DNA of 64,000 bases from Ophioderma brevispina (taxonomy: Eukaryota > Echinodermata > Ophiuroidea > Amphilepidida > Ophiodermatidae). Shown here piece after piece: positions 31,255 to 44,530 of the stretch. Below the pieces are notes generated by a model. That model did no database searches. It saw only the letters and a list, made by a program, of their open reading frames with translations, and was not told the origin of the DNA. The DNA lies in NCBI GenBank assembly GCA_023653785.1, contig JAMKCH010019834.1, forward strand, positions 162,540 through 226,539. The letters are read 5' to 3'. A program made the translations under genes and the position numbers. Each line of letters opens with the position of its first letter. Within the stretch, counting starts at the first letter, position 1.

Positions 31255-32210
31255 TATTAAATGTTTCCCCTATGGTTCAATCTACTGGACCTTTCAACTG
31301 CCTTCGACACCGTAGATCATCAAATTCTTCTTCATCGTTTGTCGTCCATTTTCAACATCACTGGTATGGCGCTTCGGTGGATTACCTCCGTAATCGGTAC
31401 TTCCTCGTTTCAATTGGTAATGATCTGTGTGTGTGTCGAAGGCGGCTGGTGTATCTTGTGATAAGTTTGAGCTTAATTTGATGTACCTCAAGGATCAGTC
31501 ATTGGACCACTTTTCTTTGTTTTATATACAATTATCATCGGTAACATTATTTGAAAGCATGGTATCAATTATCACATGTACGCTGATAACATCCAACTTT
31601 ATCTGGCCTTCATCCAAAACAGATGGTGCTGCGAATAAGCTTTAACGAGATTGTGCATAAATGATATCCATGAATAGATGACAAGAAACATGCTGAAACT
31701 GAATTATAGCAAAATAAGAGTTTTTTCTTGCAGCATCGCCTTACAATCTGTTGAAGTTGAGCAATGTATCTCTTCATATCGGTGATATTAAGGTCTTCCC
31801 ATCATCCAAAAAACGGAATCTGGTGGTAGTTTTTTTTTTCAAACCATGTCTATGAAGATTCATGTTAACTCTATTATCAAAACTGTGAACTATCGTCTCA
31901 GAAAAATATGCAGATTTCGTCGGTACAGCACTGCTGAAAGCTGCCATCATTTAGTCCGCTTATTTTGTCCCGTTCAGACTATGCAAAACTCGCTTTGTAT
32001 GGAACATCAGCCAGAGAAATAAGAAGTTACAACCACTTCAAAACAAGGTTGCCAGGATTGTTATTAAGTGTGACAGAATCCATAAATTGCCTGTAAATTA
32101 AAGTGTTACCTTTAAGATGCTTCTCCTGACTTTTAAGGGTATGAATCACCTTACTCCTTACTTCACCTCTACTGCCTATTGTAAATATTGGATTTATATA
32201 AAATTGTCAC
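31255..32210 (+). pseudogene. LINE reverse transcriptase fragment
   Basis: Plus-strand reading gives LLDLSTAFDTVDHQILLHRL, the first catalytic aspartate block of non-LTR reverse transcriptases, then ITGMALRWI. After frameshifts it gives DVPQGSVIGP (31478-31510) and an ADN-like block near 31580 (YHMYADNIQLY when read with shifts). Further downstream weak C-terminal similarity continues to about 32200. Truncated at the 5' end and multiply broken. Confidence 0.7.
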
Positions 32211-32738
32211 TAGGGTCGAATGAATGCATTTTCTTTAAAAAAAACCCAAACAAACAAAGAAATTAAGTGGATTCTTATTCTGGTCAAAGTTATTGGCGCT
32301 CGCTTTTTACTCTATTTTGGGTGACACGTGGTATATGCACGTTGATATATAATTATATGACTAGATTAGCTTGAAGACCTCAACTGCCTTTCATAACAAT
32401 AGATGTATACAATGTGTTCAAATGTTATAGACTTGGATTTGTGTGGAAATAAATTTAGTTAATGTTCAGCAATTTTTAATCATTTGTTCCTTTTCATTTA
32501 TCTCTTCATGTTTAAAAGGGTCGACACCATATCGCAACAAGGAAGCAATTAAATCTATATCCAGAAAAACTACGTTTGCTTTTGCTGGAGAATTTAAGGC
32601 AATGGTCCATGATTTGTTAAGATATACAACATAGGGACATTTTCTCAGATTTTGCTCCAAAATAAACCATCATGATTCAAGAAATTTAACCAATTTCGAT
32701 GGAAAATGACTTTACTTGTACGACCAGACAAATGCAGA

Positions 32739-35230
32739 CCGGGGGTTCGTTCGCGAAAGCAGTCGTAAGACTGACCAGCCCTAGTTGCTACGTAAGTTAC
32801 TACTAAGATTTTTTTCGCGTTCGTGAAACCTGAACGTAGGCTACGTGAGTCCTACGAGTAAGCCAGATTTACGATTAAAATTACGTGTGGTCAGGAGTAC
32901 AACGTACACACTCGTAGTGTGTGGGAAGTGGCATTCCATCCATTTTGTTAGCACTCTAAATCACGACAAAGCCATTTATTTCAAAAAATGAAGGAAGACG
33001 CAGTCTTGAAGAAGGCAATCGATATTATAGCAACCCTCTTCCAGGACCAGGATGTCGTTGATGTAATACGTGATATACAGGGTTATCAAAAGAAACGTCA
33101 CAAACTATTTCTAGAAATGCTTTAAGGTTACACCAAAGTGACTAGTAGCACCTTAAAGCATATTAGCACTTTTTTTTGAAGAGAGCCCTCAATTTTTTCA
33201 AAATTTTGGAGATCGTACATACAACGGTTGTCATTGGTAACGGGCCGAGTAAACTATACCTGTGGGAATGTTAAGCTCGAACATGTCATGTGTACCAAAC
33301 GAAGTAATTTTGCAATTAGAATAATTAATATCGGGATCCCGATACATAATTTAAAATCGGCTGCTGAACCGGCCTTCCATGTAAAATAGCGGAAATAGCG
33401 CCATGTACATTCTACCTCATCCATTAGTTGTTTTAAAATTAATTAGTTGGTTCAGTCCAGTCAAGTCAAGGTAGGGTTATTTACTTGAGGTGGCACTATT
33501 TCATCATTGACGGCATAAAACGTTGCATTTCCAGCTCGCCGTTAAGTCCAATCTGGGATCCCAATTTTAATTACAACATCGCTTATTTTAATGATAAATA
33601 CGCATTTTTTTACAAAACAAGTAATCAACATATTGTGTCTTAATAGTAAATTCATATAAAAAAAATAAAAAAAATCCAAAATTTGAAAATTGGGGGCGCG
33701 CTTTCTTGAAAAATAGGTCTAATATTGCTTTAAGTTAAGCCACAGATGTCTTCTTTCCAATGATGTCATTTAATCACATACAGTCAGGTTGGTTGAATAA
33801 GCATTGTAATTGCGCAATGGCTCAAAAAATCGGTGTAAGTAAAAATTTATTTAACATAAAACAGATTAATATGTAAAGTTATAATCGTATACCATTGGTT
33901 CTTTGTAACATCGTAAGCATGTACACGGAAATAAATGTTTCTCAAACATGCCCTGCATCCCTTTCCACACATTGGCTCATCTTTCAAAAAATTAAGGAGA
34001 AGATGGAGGAAAGTGAAGGCAAAAGAGAAAAAGACAGACAGAAAACACAAAACAAGAACGAAAGAAAAATTCCGCCTGTACAGATACGAATCACCTCCGA
34101 TCTACTTCACTTAAAGGCTGGCTCAGAATTTCCCGAGGATTGTGCCCCTCGGTGTTTTTTTTGTTGTTGTTTTTTTTTTTTTCACGTACAATGCTTGTCC
34201 ACGTACTATTCCCCTTGTGACAATAGCTAACTCAAATCGATGTCTTTTATAGAAAAATCGGGATTTTGGTCTACACATGTAGGACTAAATATCGTACTGA
34301 ATATAACTGTTATACTACACATCATGGTTTTACTACATTAAAAAATCTTTGGAGATTGAGTATTTTAGGTACCTATTTTCACTTCTAGAGGACTATATTT
34401 AATAAATACACACACAAAAACCTCATATTTCGAAAATCTCTGAGTCAGCCTTGAAAGATTGCACAACTTTTTCGTCACATATTGGCTTCATTACCCAGTT
34501 TTTGTTGAATGATTTACAATATCATTGCTATAGGGGTCTCTCTTCGCTAGTACTTGTGCTTGTTCTTGTCATATCTTCACTCGCTTTACAGCCTTTTCTT
34601 TCTTTCTCGCTGCTGGCTGCAGGCATTCGTTGCCTGTACTTTTTCATCTTTCCTTGTTTGTTTTCGTTTATTGATATGGCCTATATTAACTTTCATTTTT
34701 TTTAAATAATATTTTTTTGTTTCCACCCACAATGCAAATAAAACAGGCCGTCCTCTTTGGTTTTGGAAGAAGCGCCATTTTCTTTTGGTGCCAGTGTATG
34801 TTATCTTTAGGCCAACTCATCTCGAACGTATTGGGCCAATAGTAACAAGATAGCCACGGTAATATACTCTCAATTCAGTTTCATATACCAGGAGAATTCT
34901 AAAATATCCGAGGGATAGTCCGAGTATTCCCAGATCCATAGGTCTATATCAAACCCAAAAAAACAAACGTATTCTCTTCTAAAATCCGTTAATCGATTAA
35001 CTAGAACGCGGCATTCAACACCACTCGTACTAATTGGCAAAAGGCACCCACGATTGCACCCAAATAGACGACACGTATAATGATCCTAAGTTTGCGAAAA
35101 GAGGGTGTTCCCCGACTAATCGACGTCCATTGTTTCGCGAACGCAGTAAGTCACAACCTGTAGAAATCGTACAGCGCTCAGCTTATGTTTACGTAAATAC
35201 TTACGAATCAAGTTTCGCGGACGACCCCGG
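32739..35230. mobile_element. Possible 2.5-kb terminal-inverted-repeat element
   Basis: The left end CCGGGGGTTCGTTCGCGAAA and right end TTTCGCGGACGACCCCGG are inverted with a few mismatches, and both are followed inward by TACGTAAG-type words. The interior contains a 45-codon frame at 32988-33125 and low-complexity stretches but no recognised transposase. Membership and superfamily are inference. Confidence 0.45.
32988..33125 (+). CDS. Small open frame, 45 codons, unknown
   Basis: Starts MKEDAVLKKAIDIIATLFQD and ends KKRHKLFLEML. It is amphipathic and charged, of a composition unlike the chance frames nearby, and sits just inside the left end of the proposed inverted-repeat element. It could be the remnant start of a transposase or accessory ORF. 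No family recognised; may be chance. Confidence 0.25.
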   Translation: MKEDAVLKKAIDIIATLFQDQDVVDVIRDIQGYQKKRHKLFLEML

Positions 35231-35397
35231 GATTTAAATATAGAATTAATTTTAAGAGATTAAGATCGTTTACAGATACACCAATCTGAGGAATTTTTAG
35301 TTTCCAAGAACGCATTGAATTGAGGTGCGTGTTTAAGGGTAAGGAACTCAGATGTACAGGAGTCTCGCAAGTGTTCCATTTTGGAGGACCATTTTGA

Positions 35398-36412
35398 GTA
35401 TTTTGATTTGTTCATTTTTATTTAAGCTTTCTTTAGGCAGGATAGCACCTTCAGTTACACAAGCACTGATTTCCAAGGAGGCCCTGCATTTACAGAATGT
35501 ACATGTATAAACATAAGTACTATATAAACATTGAATGGCAAAATACAAATAATAACAGAATCAGTGTGGATATAAATATGATGATAATACAAAGATATCA
35601 GAAAGCACGGCAAAATGTACACAATATGCTTAAGTAGGATTTACAAATGTTGATGCTTTAAGCTGTGAAAGACTCATTGTATTATAGCCACAGCGGAGAT
35701 CTGCAGGAAGACTGTTCCATATGCTCTCATATGGAAAGTACGTTTACCTGCATTTAAGTTCCAAGATGGTTCATACAAAGAGTTGGTGGTTTGACTTCTG
35801 GTACCCTTAGAATGAACTGAGTGCATGAAAGTGAAGGGAGAAGAAAGGTATACCGGGGCAAGACCTTTAACACATTTGAAAATAAGCATTAACATTTGAT
35901 TATATACCCTATCATTAAGTTTGGTCCACTGCAGTGTGCTCATCATATTTTTAACAGGAGTTCTGATGTCAGCTGATAAAATTATAAGTGCTAATCTGTT
36001 ATGAAGAATTTGAAGTGAATTTAAAAGGTCATTTGTGCATTTTGACCAGACAGGGCTGCAGTAATCAAAATGTGGCATAACAATGGAATTAGCAAGCATA
36101 ACCAGAGTATCCTTTGGAACATAATATTTAAGTCTTCTAATAACACCACGCCGCTTGGAAATACATGTAGACATATGATTGATATGGTCAGACCAAGACA
36201 TCAAAGGATCAAAAATTACACAAAGATATTTAAACTGGTCAACCCTTTCTATAGTATCATTATTACAGTGCAGAGTAACATTCTGATATTTACTGAGGAT
36301 ATGATGTGTACCAAAAATCATAAACTTGGTTTTCTTGGCATTTAAAGTCAGTTTATTTTCATCAAACCATTCAGAAATTTTGTTTAAGAAGTTTGACTGA
36401 AGTTCATGGTCA
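35398..36412 (-). pseudogene. LINE 3' part (family A), C-terminal reverse transcriptase
   Basis: A 215-codon open stretch (35674-36321, minus) begins after NAKKTKFMIFGTHH and reads VDQFKYLCVIFDPLMSWSDH, IVMPHFDYCSPVWSKC and LQILHNRLALIILSADIRTP, the thumb/post-RT region of non-LTR elements. It is 5'-truncated near 36412. The 3' tail (AAAGAAAGCTTAAATAAAAA on the minus strand) matches that of the copy at 59253-61810, so they are one family. Confidence 0.85.
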
Positions 36413-36617
36413 AGTCATATCAGATCATATTTTATTTCCATCAAAGACATACACAGTATAAAAACAACAAAAAATAGCAAAAGATGGAGGAGATGCAACA
36501 AAAAGCAAAAAAGCCTGTAAAATGTTGCACCACCTGGAACAGAAAAAAGTACACAAAAATACAATGAAAATAAAAAAACACCCTCACCCCGAAACCATAA
36601 ACTCATACCCCGAACTT

Positions 36618-36702
36618 GTACACACACACCCGCACAGTCGCGCACACACACCCTCACGTACACAAAAACAAGCGCGTACACACACACACACACACACACA
36701 TG
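36618..36702 (+). repeat. CA-rich microsatellite
   Basis: Interrupted ACAC/CGCACA repeats ending in a pure (CA) run. Open frames here are repeat translations. Confidence 0.9.
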
Positions 36703-36910
36703 AAAAGTACGCATACACTAATACACATAGGCATGAAAGAAAATGAATGTGAAAGCAGTACATTTAATATAAAGCATATAGTTGACAGAAACCTGTCAAA
36801 GACTTAAAAATTACTCACTATGGCACAAGATTTACGCACACATCATGACACATACGCTCCCGATCATCGCTGCACCAATTTCACCAAACCGCGGTCCAAC
36901 AAAACATCAG

Positions 36911-38281
36911 ATTTAAAGGAATTTATTGGTATAAATCTATCGGCACATATATAATGAAATATCCCTAAATATGACGTACCAGATGGTTTGCATGGTCTTT
37001 GGAGTATTCCTTGCGAAGAAAACATCATTTTCACGCTTAACTTTCGAAGCAGTAGACGATTTAAGGAAGCCGCCACGTTTATTATTTACGCTATCGTTTT
37101 GCCACCAGCCATGTTTAGTCTTTCACACCAATTGAAAGATGATCGGTGGTTAGTCAAGTTCTGGCCTGTATGAAAGACTATCGCGTTGACTTTTAACATG
37201 GAATAAACACAATTTAACTTAACGTTTTCCTTTACAATATATAAAGTTATCAAAAATGGCATCCTTTTGTGCCTAATTTTTATAAACGAGCCTGAGATTT
37301 CTTTGATAAATATATTTTTTAAATAAAATTAGAAACTCTACATCATACAAGAATGCGCTATTTGGTCTTTGAATAAGTAACGTAGATGCTGAACCGCGCA
37401 TTAGTGGGTTTCGAACACTGATCCTATACAATGGATTGGAAACCTGGCTTCGTAATTGAAAGCGCTGATGGCCATATTGGTCATCCCAAAAGAGCCCAAG
37501 CAGGTGGTTAAGACCCGGTCACTTATACAAAATTGTCTCATTGTAATGTGGATAAGCCAAAACAGACTACAGACTCAAGCCAATTCAGTGAGCTCATGGT
37601 ATTTGGCGTATTGGATGGCATGTCCTCCTAAACGTGCCCCGGATTCAACTTCTGTTAAACAGGGGTCTCTGGAATGGTATTGGGTTCGGTAGACCAAGAA
37701 TGCCCGCCCTGTTGCTCCATTCATCTATATACAATTACTGTTGTTTTTGTCAATCCATTGTATAGAGATCATTGGTTACAGTGCGACTGCGATAAAACTA
37801 ATATTACGCGAGCCCTTTTCAAATGTCACGCTTTCATGGATTGTTAGTGTTTAGGCCAACTAAAACCTTTGTTAATCACAAAATGATATCTAAAACACCC
37901 CTCTTAACATTGTTCTCATATCACGAGGTTTTAAAAAGTGTAGTTTTTTTGCAATAACAAAATTCTAAACGAACTTCGCTCCTACCTTTGTGTGCTCAAC
38001 GATGTTCAAAAGGATGAGGCTTGTCAAACTTGCACGTGATATATGCCCGTATGGGATATATTTCGCTGCGTCTGTTTCGGATTGCATGCGGCGTGTAATA
38101 TACCCAGGGAATAGACATGGTATCTTCCATGATCGTTGTACAGTTTGTATATTGGTCGGAATAAATCTTGATTTTTTCGCAAGAATACTCCAATGGCCAT
38201 AAAAACCATCTGGTACGTTTTATTTTAGGGATATTTCATTATATATGTTACGATAGATTTATACCATAACTCGCTTTAAAA
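36911..38281. mobile_element. Long-terminal-inverted-repeat element (about 1.37 kb)
   Basis: The left arm 36911-37035 and right arm 38160-38281 are inverted over about 120 bases with indels: shared words TATAAATCTATCG, GGGATATTTCATTATATAT, ACCAGATGGTTT and GGAGTATTC. The ends are TTTAAAG / CTTTAAA. Inside, CCTATACAATGGATTGG (37426) and its inverse near 37751 suggest a smaller nested element. No transposase seen. Confidence 0.75.
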
Positions 38282-39170
38282 GTGTCAAGCACTGATCCCT
38301 ATCTATTAATTAAGAAAAGACGCCGGCATGAACTATACGCGAGTCTGCTTACTTGGCCCTGTTTTAGCCGAACTCGTTACAGCATAACTATATTTTGTAT
38401 TTACAGGTTAACACCACTAACTCACGTATACACAGTAGGTCTATGGAAAATGGCAACTTTGAGCATGTTTCTTTCACATTTAAAACTCTCACAGAGGAAT
38501 ACGATAATATCCACCAAGTACAACCAAACTCACCATTAATAACCAAATTTTGAACATATGATGACCATAAAATTTTTAGTTACGAATCACCAAACTCGAC
38601 CGATGTCAGACCGGCAGCCCCACAAGATTCTCTATAGTAGCCAAGCTAGTAATTTGAAATGATGTGAAATTGATGACCGCGGAGTAAAGTACCTCAATTT
38701 ACTGTCCAAATGCCATTAGTTTGAGAAACCATACCCAGTCTACCATGTCAATTATGAAATTCATCACTTTCTTAATATTACTAGTGCATTTTCAGAATTT
38801 TAAAGCACTTGTTCAAGATGCATACACGCAAAGTAGTACACCAAGATTTTGATCTACGGCAGCCAGCGTCGTGGTGTATAACCACAGGCCTTAACTATGA
38901 GAACAGTTCAATTTCAAAAGCACTTCTTGAATTACTTAAACTATTAGCTCGTTTAAATTGTTTGGCAATTACTCCATCTCTTTGGTCCACATGTAAAAAC
39001 AGTTGATTTGACGTTTGGCGCTTTGAGATACACAAAATTTCTTGTTCCTAGAATTATAATTATGTATGTCTTGGTGGGTCGTGAAACAACCATCAAAGGC
39101 GTGGTAAAATATGTGTTTGAATTTATACATAAAATAGCAACTTCCTTGGTATACAATGGATAATATTTAG
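38282..39170. other. No recognised features
   Basis: AT-rich, short frames only. Confidence 0.5.
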
Positions 39171-41960
39171 GGCATTATATTTTTTTTCTGAACAAGGGTT
39201 TGGTTGGACACAAATAAAAAACATTACGAGATGGTCCGCAAAGCACGTTTCTGTAAGCGAAATATTTTGTTATAATATCCCATTGCTACATTACCCCATA
39301 AAAGCAAGCCATAAAGTCAGGTAGGCCAAAACCAGAGTACATACATAAACATAGCGGATTTTGGTAAATGTAATTAAATTTGTTTAGCAACACCTATATT
39401 TCTGGCCCCCCAAAAATACTTTTACACTAATTCCAACTTGTTCTTCACCGTCAAAGTTCTCATCAATAATTATTCCGAAAAATTTGCGTCGTGCACTCGT
39501 GTTAATTTACAACCATCAAGGTAAATATTAGCAGTTTCATCATCGATGAAAGAAGTTTGTTTAACGTGTACCCAAGTACATAAGATTTGTTTTCACGGCA
39601 TTTAATGATAGTTTTTTGCTTTAAACCAATTACAGAGGTCTTTTAATTCAGAATTCATTACATCACATAAACACAGAAAAGGTTTGATCAGAATAGAAAA
39701 CTGTGGGTTATCGTCGGCACATAAATTGTATTTAACCCCAATTTAGAAGTATACAAATGTCATTCATATAGAGTATAAAAAGTAAAGGCCCCAGATCGAT
39801 CCCTGTGGCACTCCGCACCTTACGTCTTCTTTTGATGATTTAGCTGAATTATACACAACAAATTGGTTTTCTGTTACCTTAGTTGTGGAAAACCAAGTTT
39901 TGATAACCCCTAAACCATAATGGTATAGTTTTTGAAGCAATATATTGTGATCGATTGTATAAAAAAGCTTTTGATAAAGCATAGAATACACCAATGGATA
40001 CATATATTATATCATGCTTGTCAATTTCTTAACAAAGTCAAGTACAGCCATATATGTTGAATGAATTATAATTAAGTCAATATAATTCCAATTTTTCAAA
40101 AAAGAAAACAATTTTACTCAAAAATTCAGAACGGCACGATTATAGACAATACGTTCTAGACTTTGGACAAACAAGGTAAAAATGAAAACAGGCTATAATT
40201 ACCCAAATACTTCAGGATACCGTCTTAATATAGTAAAACTGTGGCAATTTTAAGTTGATCGGGCACGAACCCCCGTCGACAGAGATGCAATAATGGGGGA
40301 AGGCGATCTTCTTGGAAACCGTTTTTGATAATATTATGTTTTAATGTCATCAGACCAGCACTTTTTTACTTCCCAATCTGGTTTATAACTTTAAAATCTC
40401 ATTTTCATCGGTTGGCTAAAAAAACAAGTAGAAGGGATTACTTTGTTTAAGAATAAGCAAGAAAAGTCATGCCGTATGAGAATTGTTGAAGCCAATTTTG
40501 GACCTATGTTGGCAAATAAGTATTAAATTCAGTAGCGATTTGAGTAGGGCATGTGTAAGTCGTGTTTCCTGATACAAATGGTCAGTGCACTTAATTGTCT
40601 TCGGATGAATAACGGAGTTATGATTTTCCAAGTATTTCCATATTATTATCTCTTTTTCTAATAAATTAGAATAATTATTCGTTTAGAACCGTAAATAGAA
40701 TTTAATTTGTTCTGTATTTTTTATAAATTATCGATATTGACATTTGTAGGTTGTCTTGAGAGTTTTTATACAAGATATTTTTCCTCCTGATACCATTTTA
40801 ATAAGGTCAATGAAAACACGGTGAATTTGATCTATTTTTTTGTGTATAGTTAAACGTTCTTTTCCGAGGAATAAATTTATCATGGAATTTCATTGAACTT
40901 ACATATAAATTTAGAATATGATTCATTGCATGTCGAGTTACCAAACCTTTTCCCAATCAACATTTTTTCAGTTCATTCTAAATGATCAAATGTTTTCATG
41001 GTATACAGTCTTGTCTCTACATCGTTATTCGTATTGATGTTTCTTGTTAACATTGAGATCGTTACTAATAAATATCGGTAAATGGTCGCTTAGATCAATC
41101 ATGATAATTCCAGAGGTTTGCTCAGATTTAGAGAGTCTTGTGCAATATATTATCAATAAGAGTGGCTGTCTTTGAAGTGATTCTTGTAGGCTTTGTTATA
41201 CTAGAATGTGATATAATTATATTCACAAAATCTTAGTCTGTTGATGAAACTCTTTCCTCTAGAAGATTTATGTTAAAATCTCCATTAGAGAAATAAGTTT
41301 TTAGTTTAGTAACTTTGTGAGGATATTATCAATAAAACTCATTAAACTCATTTCTCTATGAAAATACTTTCAACAAAAATCAGGATGTTTGATATGTTGA
41401 AGATCGATTCTACATGATATTTAACGTTATCCTTAAAATACAAGCACACACCACAGCCCCTTTATTGACACGATTTTGAAATTCTAAGTTGTATCCATTA
41501 AGGTTAAAGTAATCTTGGGGTTTATCTTGAAGCCAGGTCTCAACAAGCCCAATGATTCCAAAGTCCATCTGTATAGTATGTATAAAATCTTTAAAACTTT
41601 CAAAATTTTTGTCCAAACTCCTAATATTAACGTTTAACAATGACATGTTATTATTTGAGCTACTATTTTGGAACTGGTCCAAAAGTTTCTCAGTGTAATA
41701 AGATGTTTGATTATTATAATAATTTTCTTCGAGGTCTGCTTGAAAATTATTTGGGTCAAAAGCCGAATACTCGAATCTGTTTTACGTATTGTATCATCTA
41801 GAACTTCATTTAAAAAAAAACACGATATAAAGCGAAGAAATATTCATTTTCATCAATTATGTGATTAAAAGGTAAACGTGTTGAATCATTACAAGGTCTG
41901 CAATGCCAGTAAGTATGATTTTGCTTACTTTTAAATTCTTTGTTAGTTAGATCACGGCAG
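39170..41960 (-). pseudogene. Decayed near-full-length LINE
   Basis: Minus strand. At 41410-41682 the endonuclease start reads MSLLNVNIRSLDKNFESF then FGIIGLVETWLQ, the usual APE-endonuclease N-terminus. Reverse transcriptase signatures follow at 39764-40003: LFYTIDHNILLQKLYHYG and RCGVPQGSIWG. The order (endonuclease before RT on the minus strand) and spacing fit one element of about 2.7 kb. Stops and frameshifts throughout; the last part near 39200 is ill-defined. Confidence 0.75.
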
Positions 41961-42263
41961 CCAGTTATGACATCCTGATTTTGTGATTACACAGAGAACA
42001 CTTTAGATTTCTATGATTTTTCTTGACATGCCTACGACGCACTGAACAAGTACAATACATACAACTCTAATCCCACTGCGCACACACAATACAAAACAAA
42101 TATCAGTACAATATTGATCCCCAAACAAAAAATTAAAATACAATCAAATAAACAAAAATTTAAATTCCAAACAAAAGTGATTAAAAATAAACATGCTCAA
42201 CGCAGAGTCGAAACGAGTCCACGAATTCGACATAAGAAAAAAAATGCATGGCCACCTGACTAA

Positions 42264-42627
42264 TTAAAGGCATCATCAGTGATTTGGTAATCAGAAAATG
42301 ATAATAATAAAAAAATATACATATCAAGAATCAGACTTCTGCATGTCTATATAACAAGCATAGGTGTCCCAAAATAGCCTGCAAGCGATAGGACCAAAGG
42401 CAGCCCAACAAGGACATCCTAGTCACCACTGTCCGTACGGACACTTACAACATCACGCAATTGAGCGGAGATTGATGTGTTTGAACACTGCCGCTTTCTT
42501 CCCTCTTTGTCAATTTCTCAATTGGAAAAAATAACTCAGGAAAGTTCTTAAGACTTCTCCTTCAAGCTATTCCTGCAAATTTCAAACATTTTGACTCATT
42601 TGAGTGGATCACTGATAGTCCCTTTAA
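42264..42627. mobile_element. TTAA-ended inverted-repeat element (364 bp)
   Basis: Ends TTAAAGGCATCATCAGTGAT and ATCACTGATAGTCCCTTTAA are inverted. The interior includes the palindrome GTCCGTACGGAC and words shared with 7684-10198 and 18903-19170. This is the cleanest copy of the family in the window. Non-coding. Confidence 0.8.
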
Positions 42628-42729
42628 CACTAGAATGAAAAATAACTTGTAATAAAATGTCTTTTAGTCCAAATTCCACCTAATCGATATGAATACGGTC
42701 TTGATTGGAAGTTGTCAGTGATCTTATTT

Positions 42730-43145
42730 CTTCCCTGGTAGTCTTCCCTAGGTCAGGTCAGGTTTCCTTTGAGGGCCTGCTACTGGTATCCTGGTAACCA
42801 GTACTACCTGTCCCTGGGCCGAGTTGTCGGCAGCTAAACCGTCACCCCCATCGATTTTCTAACGAAATCTGATGAGGAGGGTAGCTGGTTACCCTGGTAG
42901 AATGAAAAAGAAGTTCTACCTACAAGGGCGTCAGCTCTGGAGAGCTTGGCGGCCATCCAGCACATGCTGCATTGTATGGTGGGCATAGTTGCCCAAAGGC
43001 TAGGCCCACCGCCGAAAATTGTGGATTGGCGTCAAGAAGGGCATCCGGTCAATTATCTTTTGCTCCAATAAATCCTCACACAGCAGTGTTGATGAGTGTG
43101 AGGTGTATCCGGCCACCCCGTTGACGGGGACAAAACCGGATTTAA
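42730..43145 (+). mobile_element. Possible RTE-type LINE 3' end
   Basis: The string GGCGTCAAGAAGGGCATCCGG (written here as GGCGTCAAGAAGGG plus CATCCGG, about 43028) resembles the well-known 3' end of RTE/BovB elements. The preceding GC-richer 300 bases contain no intact ORF. Truncated copy; assignment rests on this one motif. Confidence 0.4.
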
Positions 43146-43149
43146 AACT

Positions 43150-43690
43150 TTGGTTTAACTTAACTAGTCTTACACCTCATAAAGCATTACATAATGTCTT
43201 ATCTTTCTGTTTCTTTCTGAGCAACAAGTCCCCTGGTCCTACTAACCCAGTGCATGTTATCCCATCATTTAAGAATTGTAGAATAGACATAAACATAAAA
43301 AAATGGAAAGCGTATGAAGAAGCAATAGCTCTAGTACTATGAGCTGAGACAGGGCCTAGAGTGCTAATGACCCCTATCCCTGGATGACCTCCATGACCCA
43401 CCGGGTAAGTGTACATTTGGTAGCAGGGCGGTAAGGTTTTTGAGAGGGCACAAAAAGTTGCTGACAATCGCCTCTGATTGTTCGAGTTCTCTCCAGATAC
43501 CATTTCAACGACCTAACTGGACACCAAAGTTTATCTTCACTCACAGAAGAAATAAATTTAAATCTGGGAGGAATGGGCATGTCGAAAAAATCACAAACTC
43601 ATCTTTCGCCAACAACCCACGATGAAGAACAACATGATTGCACGTCTCTAAATGACCAAACTCTCGCCAATAGCTAAGGCTTGGTACTCC
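43150..43690 (-). pseudogene. DIRS-like tyrosine recombinase remnant
   Basis: Minus strand, two frames. The first (43374-43580) reads LWCPVRSLKWYLERTRTIRG, LFVPSQKPYRPATK and LTRWVMEVIQ. After a frame change near 43380 the second reads VISTLGPVSAHSTRAIASSY and AFHFF. The CPVRSLKWYLERT block, the TRWV region and the AHSTR (H-x-x-R) motif are those of tyrosine recombinases carried by DIRS-type retroelements. The C-terminal part with the catalytic tyrosine is not recognisable. Neighbouring RT/RNase H was not found. Confidence 0.72.
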
Positions 43691-44044
43691 GCACAACGGA
43701 TCCCGCACAGCGACCAAAAAAAATGTTTTCTAAGTCAAGTCATTCAAAGAAACTGCGAACAACAGCTCATATAGACTATGCCATAGTCGATTTTTGCATT
43801 TTATTTTTGTGTGATGTCCCATCTTATTTAACCCGTATTATCATCATTATCTATTCTTATTATTATCATTTTCTTCTATTTCTAATATCGTGACGCAATT
43901 CATGCCGTAACTAAGCTTAATTATAGCCTACATCACTTATGACAATGACATTATACCACAAAAAGATACGCTCAGGGACCTTCATGTAGAGAGGGCACAG
44001 TTTACACATACCGGCTTTTTATACGAAATATTAACCCAACTGCT

Positions 44045-44530
44045 AAGGGGTTTGACTTCCGTTAGTGGGCATCCCGGGGGGTGTGTGGGGGTGGGTTCCT
44101 AGGGACCCCCCCTATATAACCACTGTGCCTAATGATTTTAAATGAAATCCACCACATGTTAGAAGGCTTCAAAGACATCATCAATAAAATAAAAACTGAA
44201 GAAAGTTGTTCAGTAAGAAAATTAGGGGCAAACATTGATTTGAATTTTGCGTCAAAATGTGCGAAAAAGACACAAATTCGTTTCTGCATTTTCGTACGGC
44301 AACTGATTCACATAGACTTTTGTTGATTGCTTTAATTGGTGAAGGCTGAACTCTATTTAACATATTAAGCACAAATAAAAATTCTCGTTCCATTTTATAT
44401 TTTTTAGGTTTACTTGTATAATTTACCATAGGTTTCCAACAGTAAACCGCTATACGATGTATATAAAATATTATGACACCTTTGGCCTACTATACTTTCC
44501 AAGATTTTTTTTATAATTATTTACTTTGTT
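44045..44530 (-). repeat. Dispersed repeat, copy 2 (reverse of 735-1228)
   Basis: Reverse-complement match to the copy at 735-1228, including the CCTAGG-centred G/C palindrome (44076-44112) and the CCGTTAGTG end. The copies differ by many single-base gaps. Confidence 0.75.

Noticed and set aside
36415..36807. Frames rich in His/Thr (plus) and Val/Cys (minus)
   Set aside because: Translation of the CA-rich microsatellite at 36618-36702.
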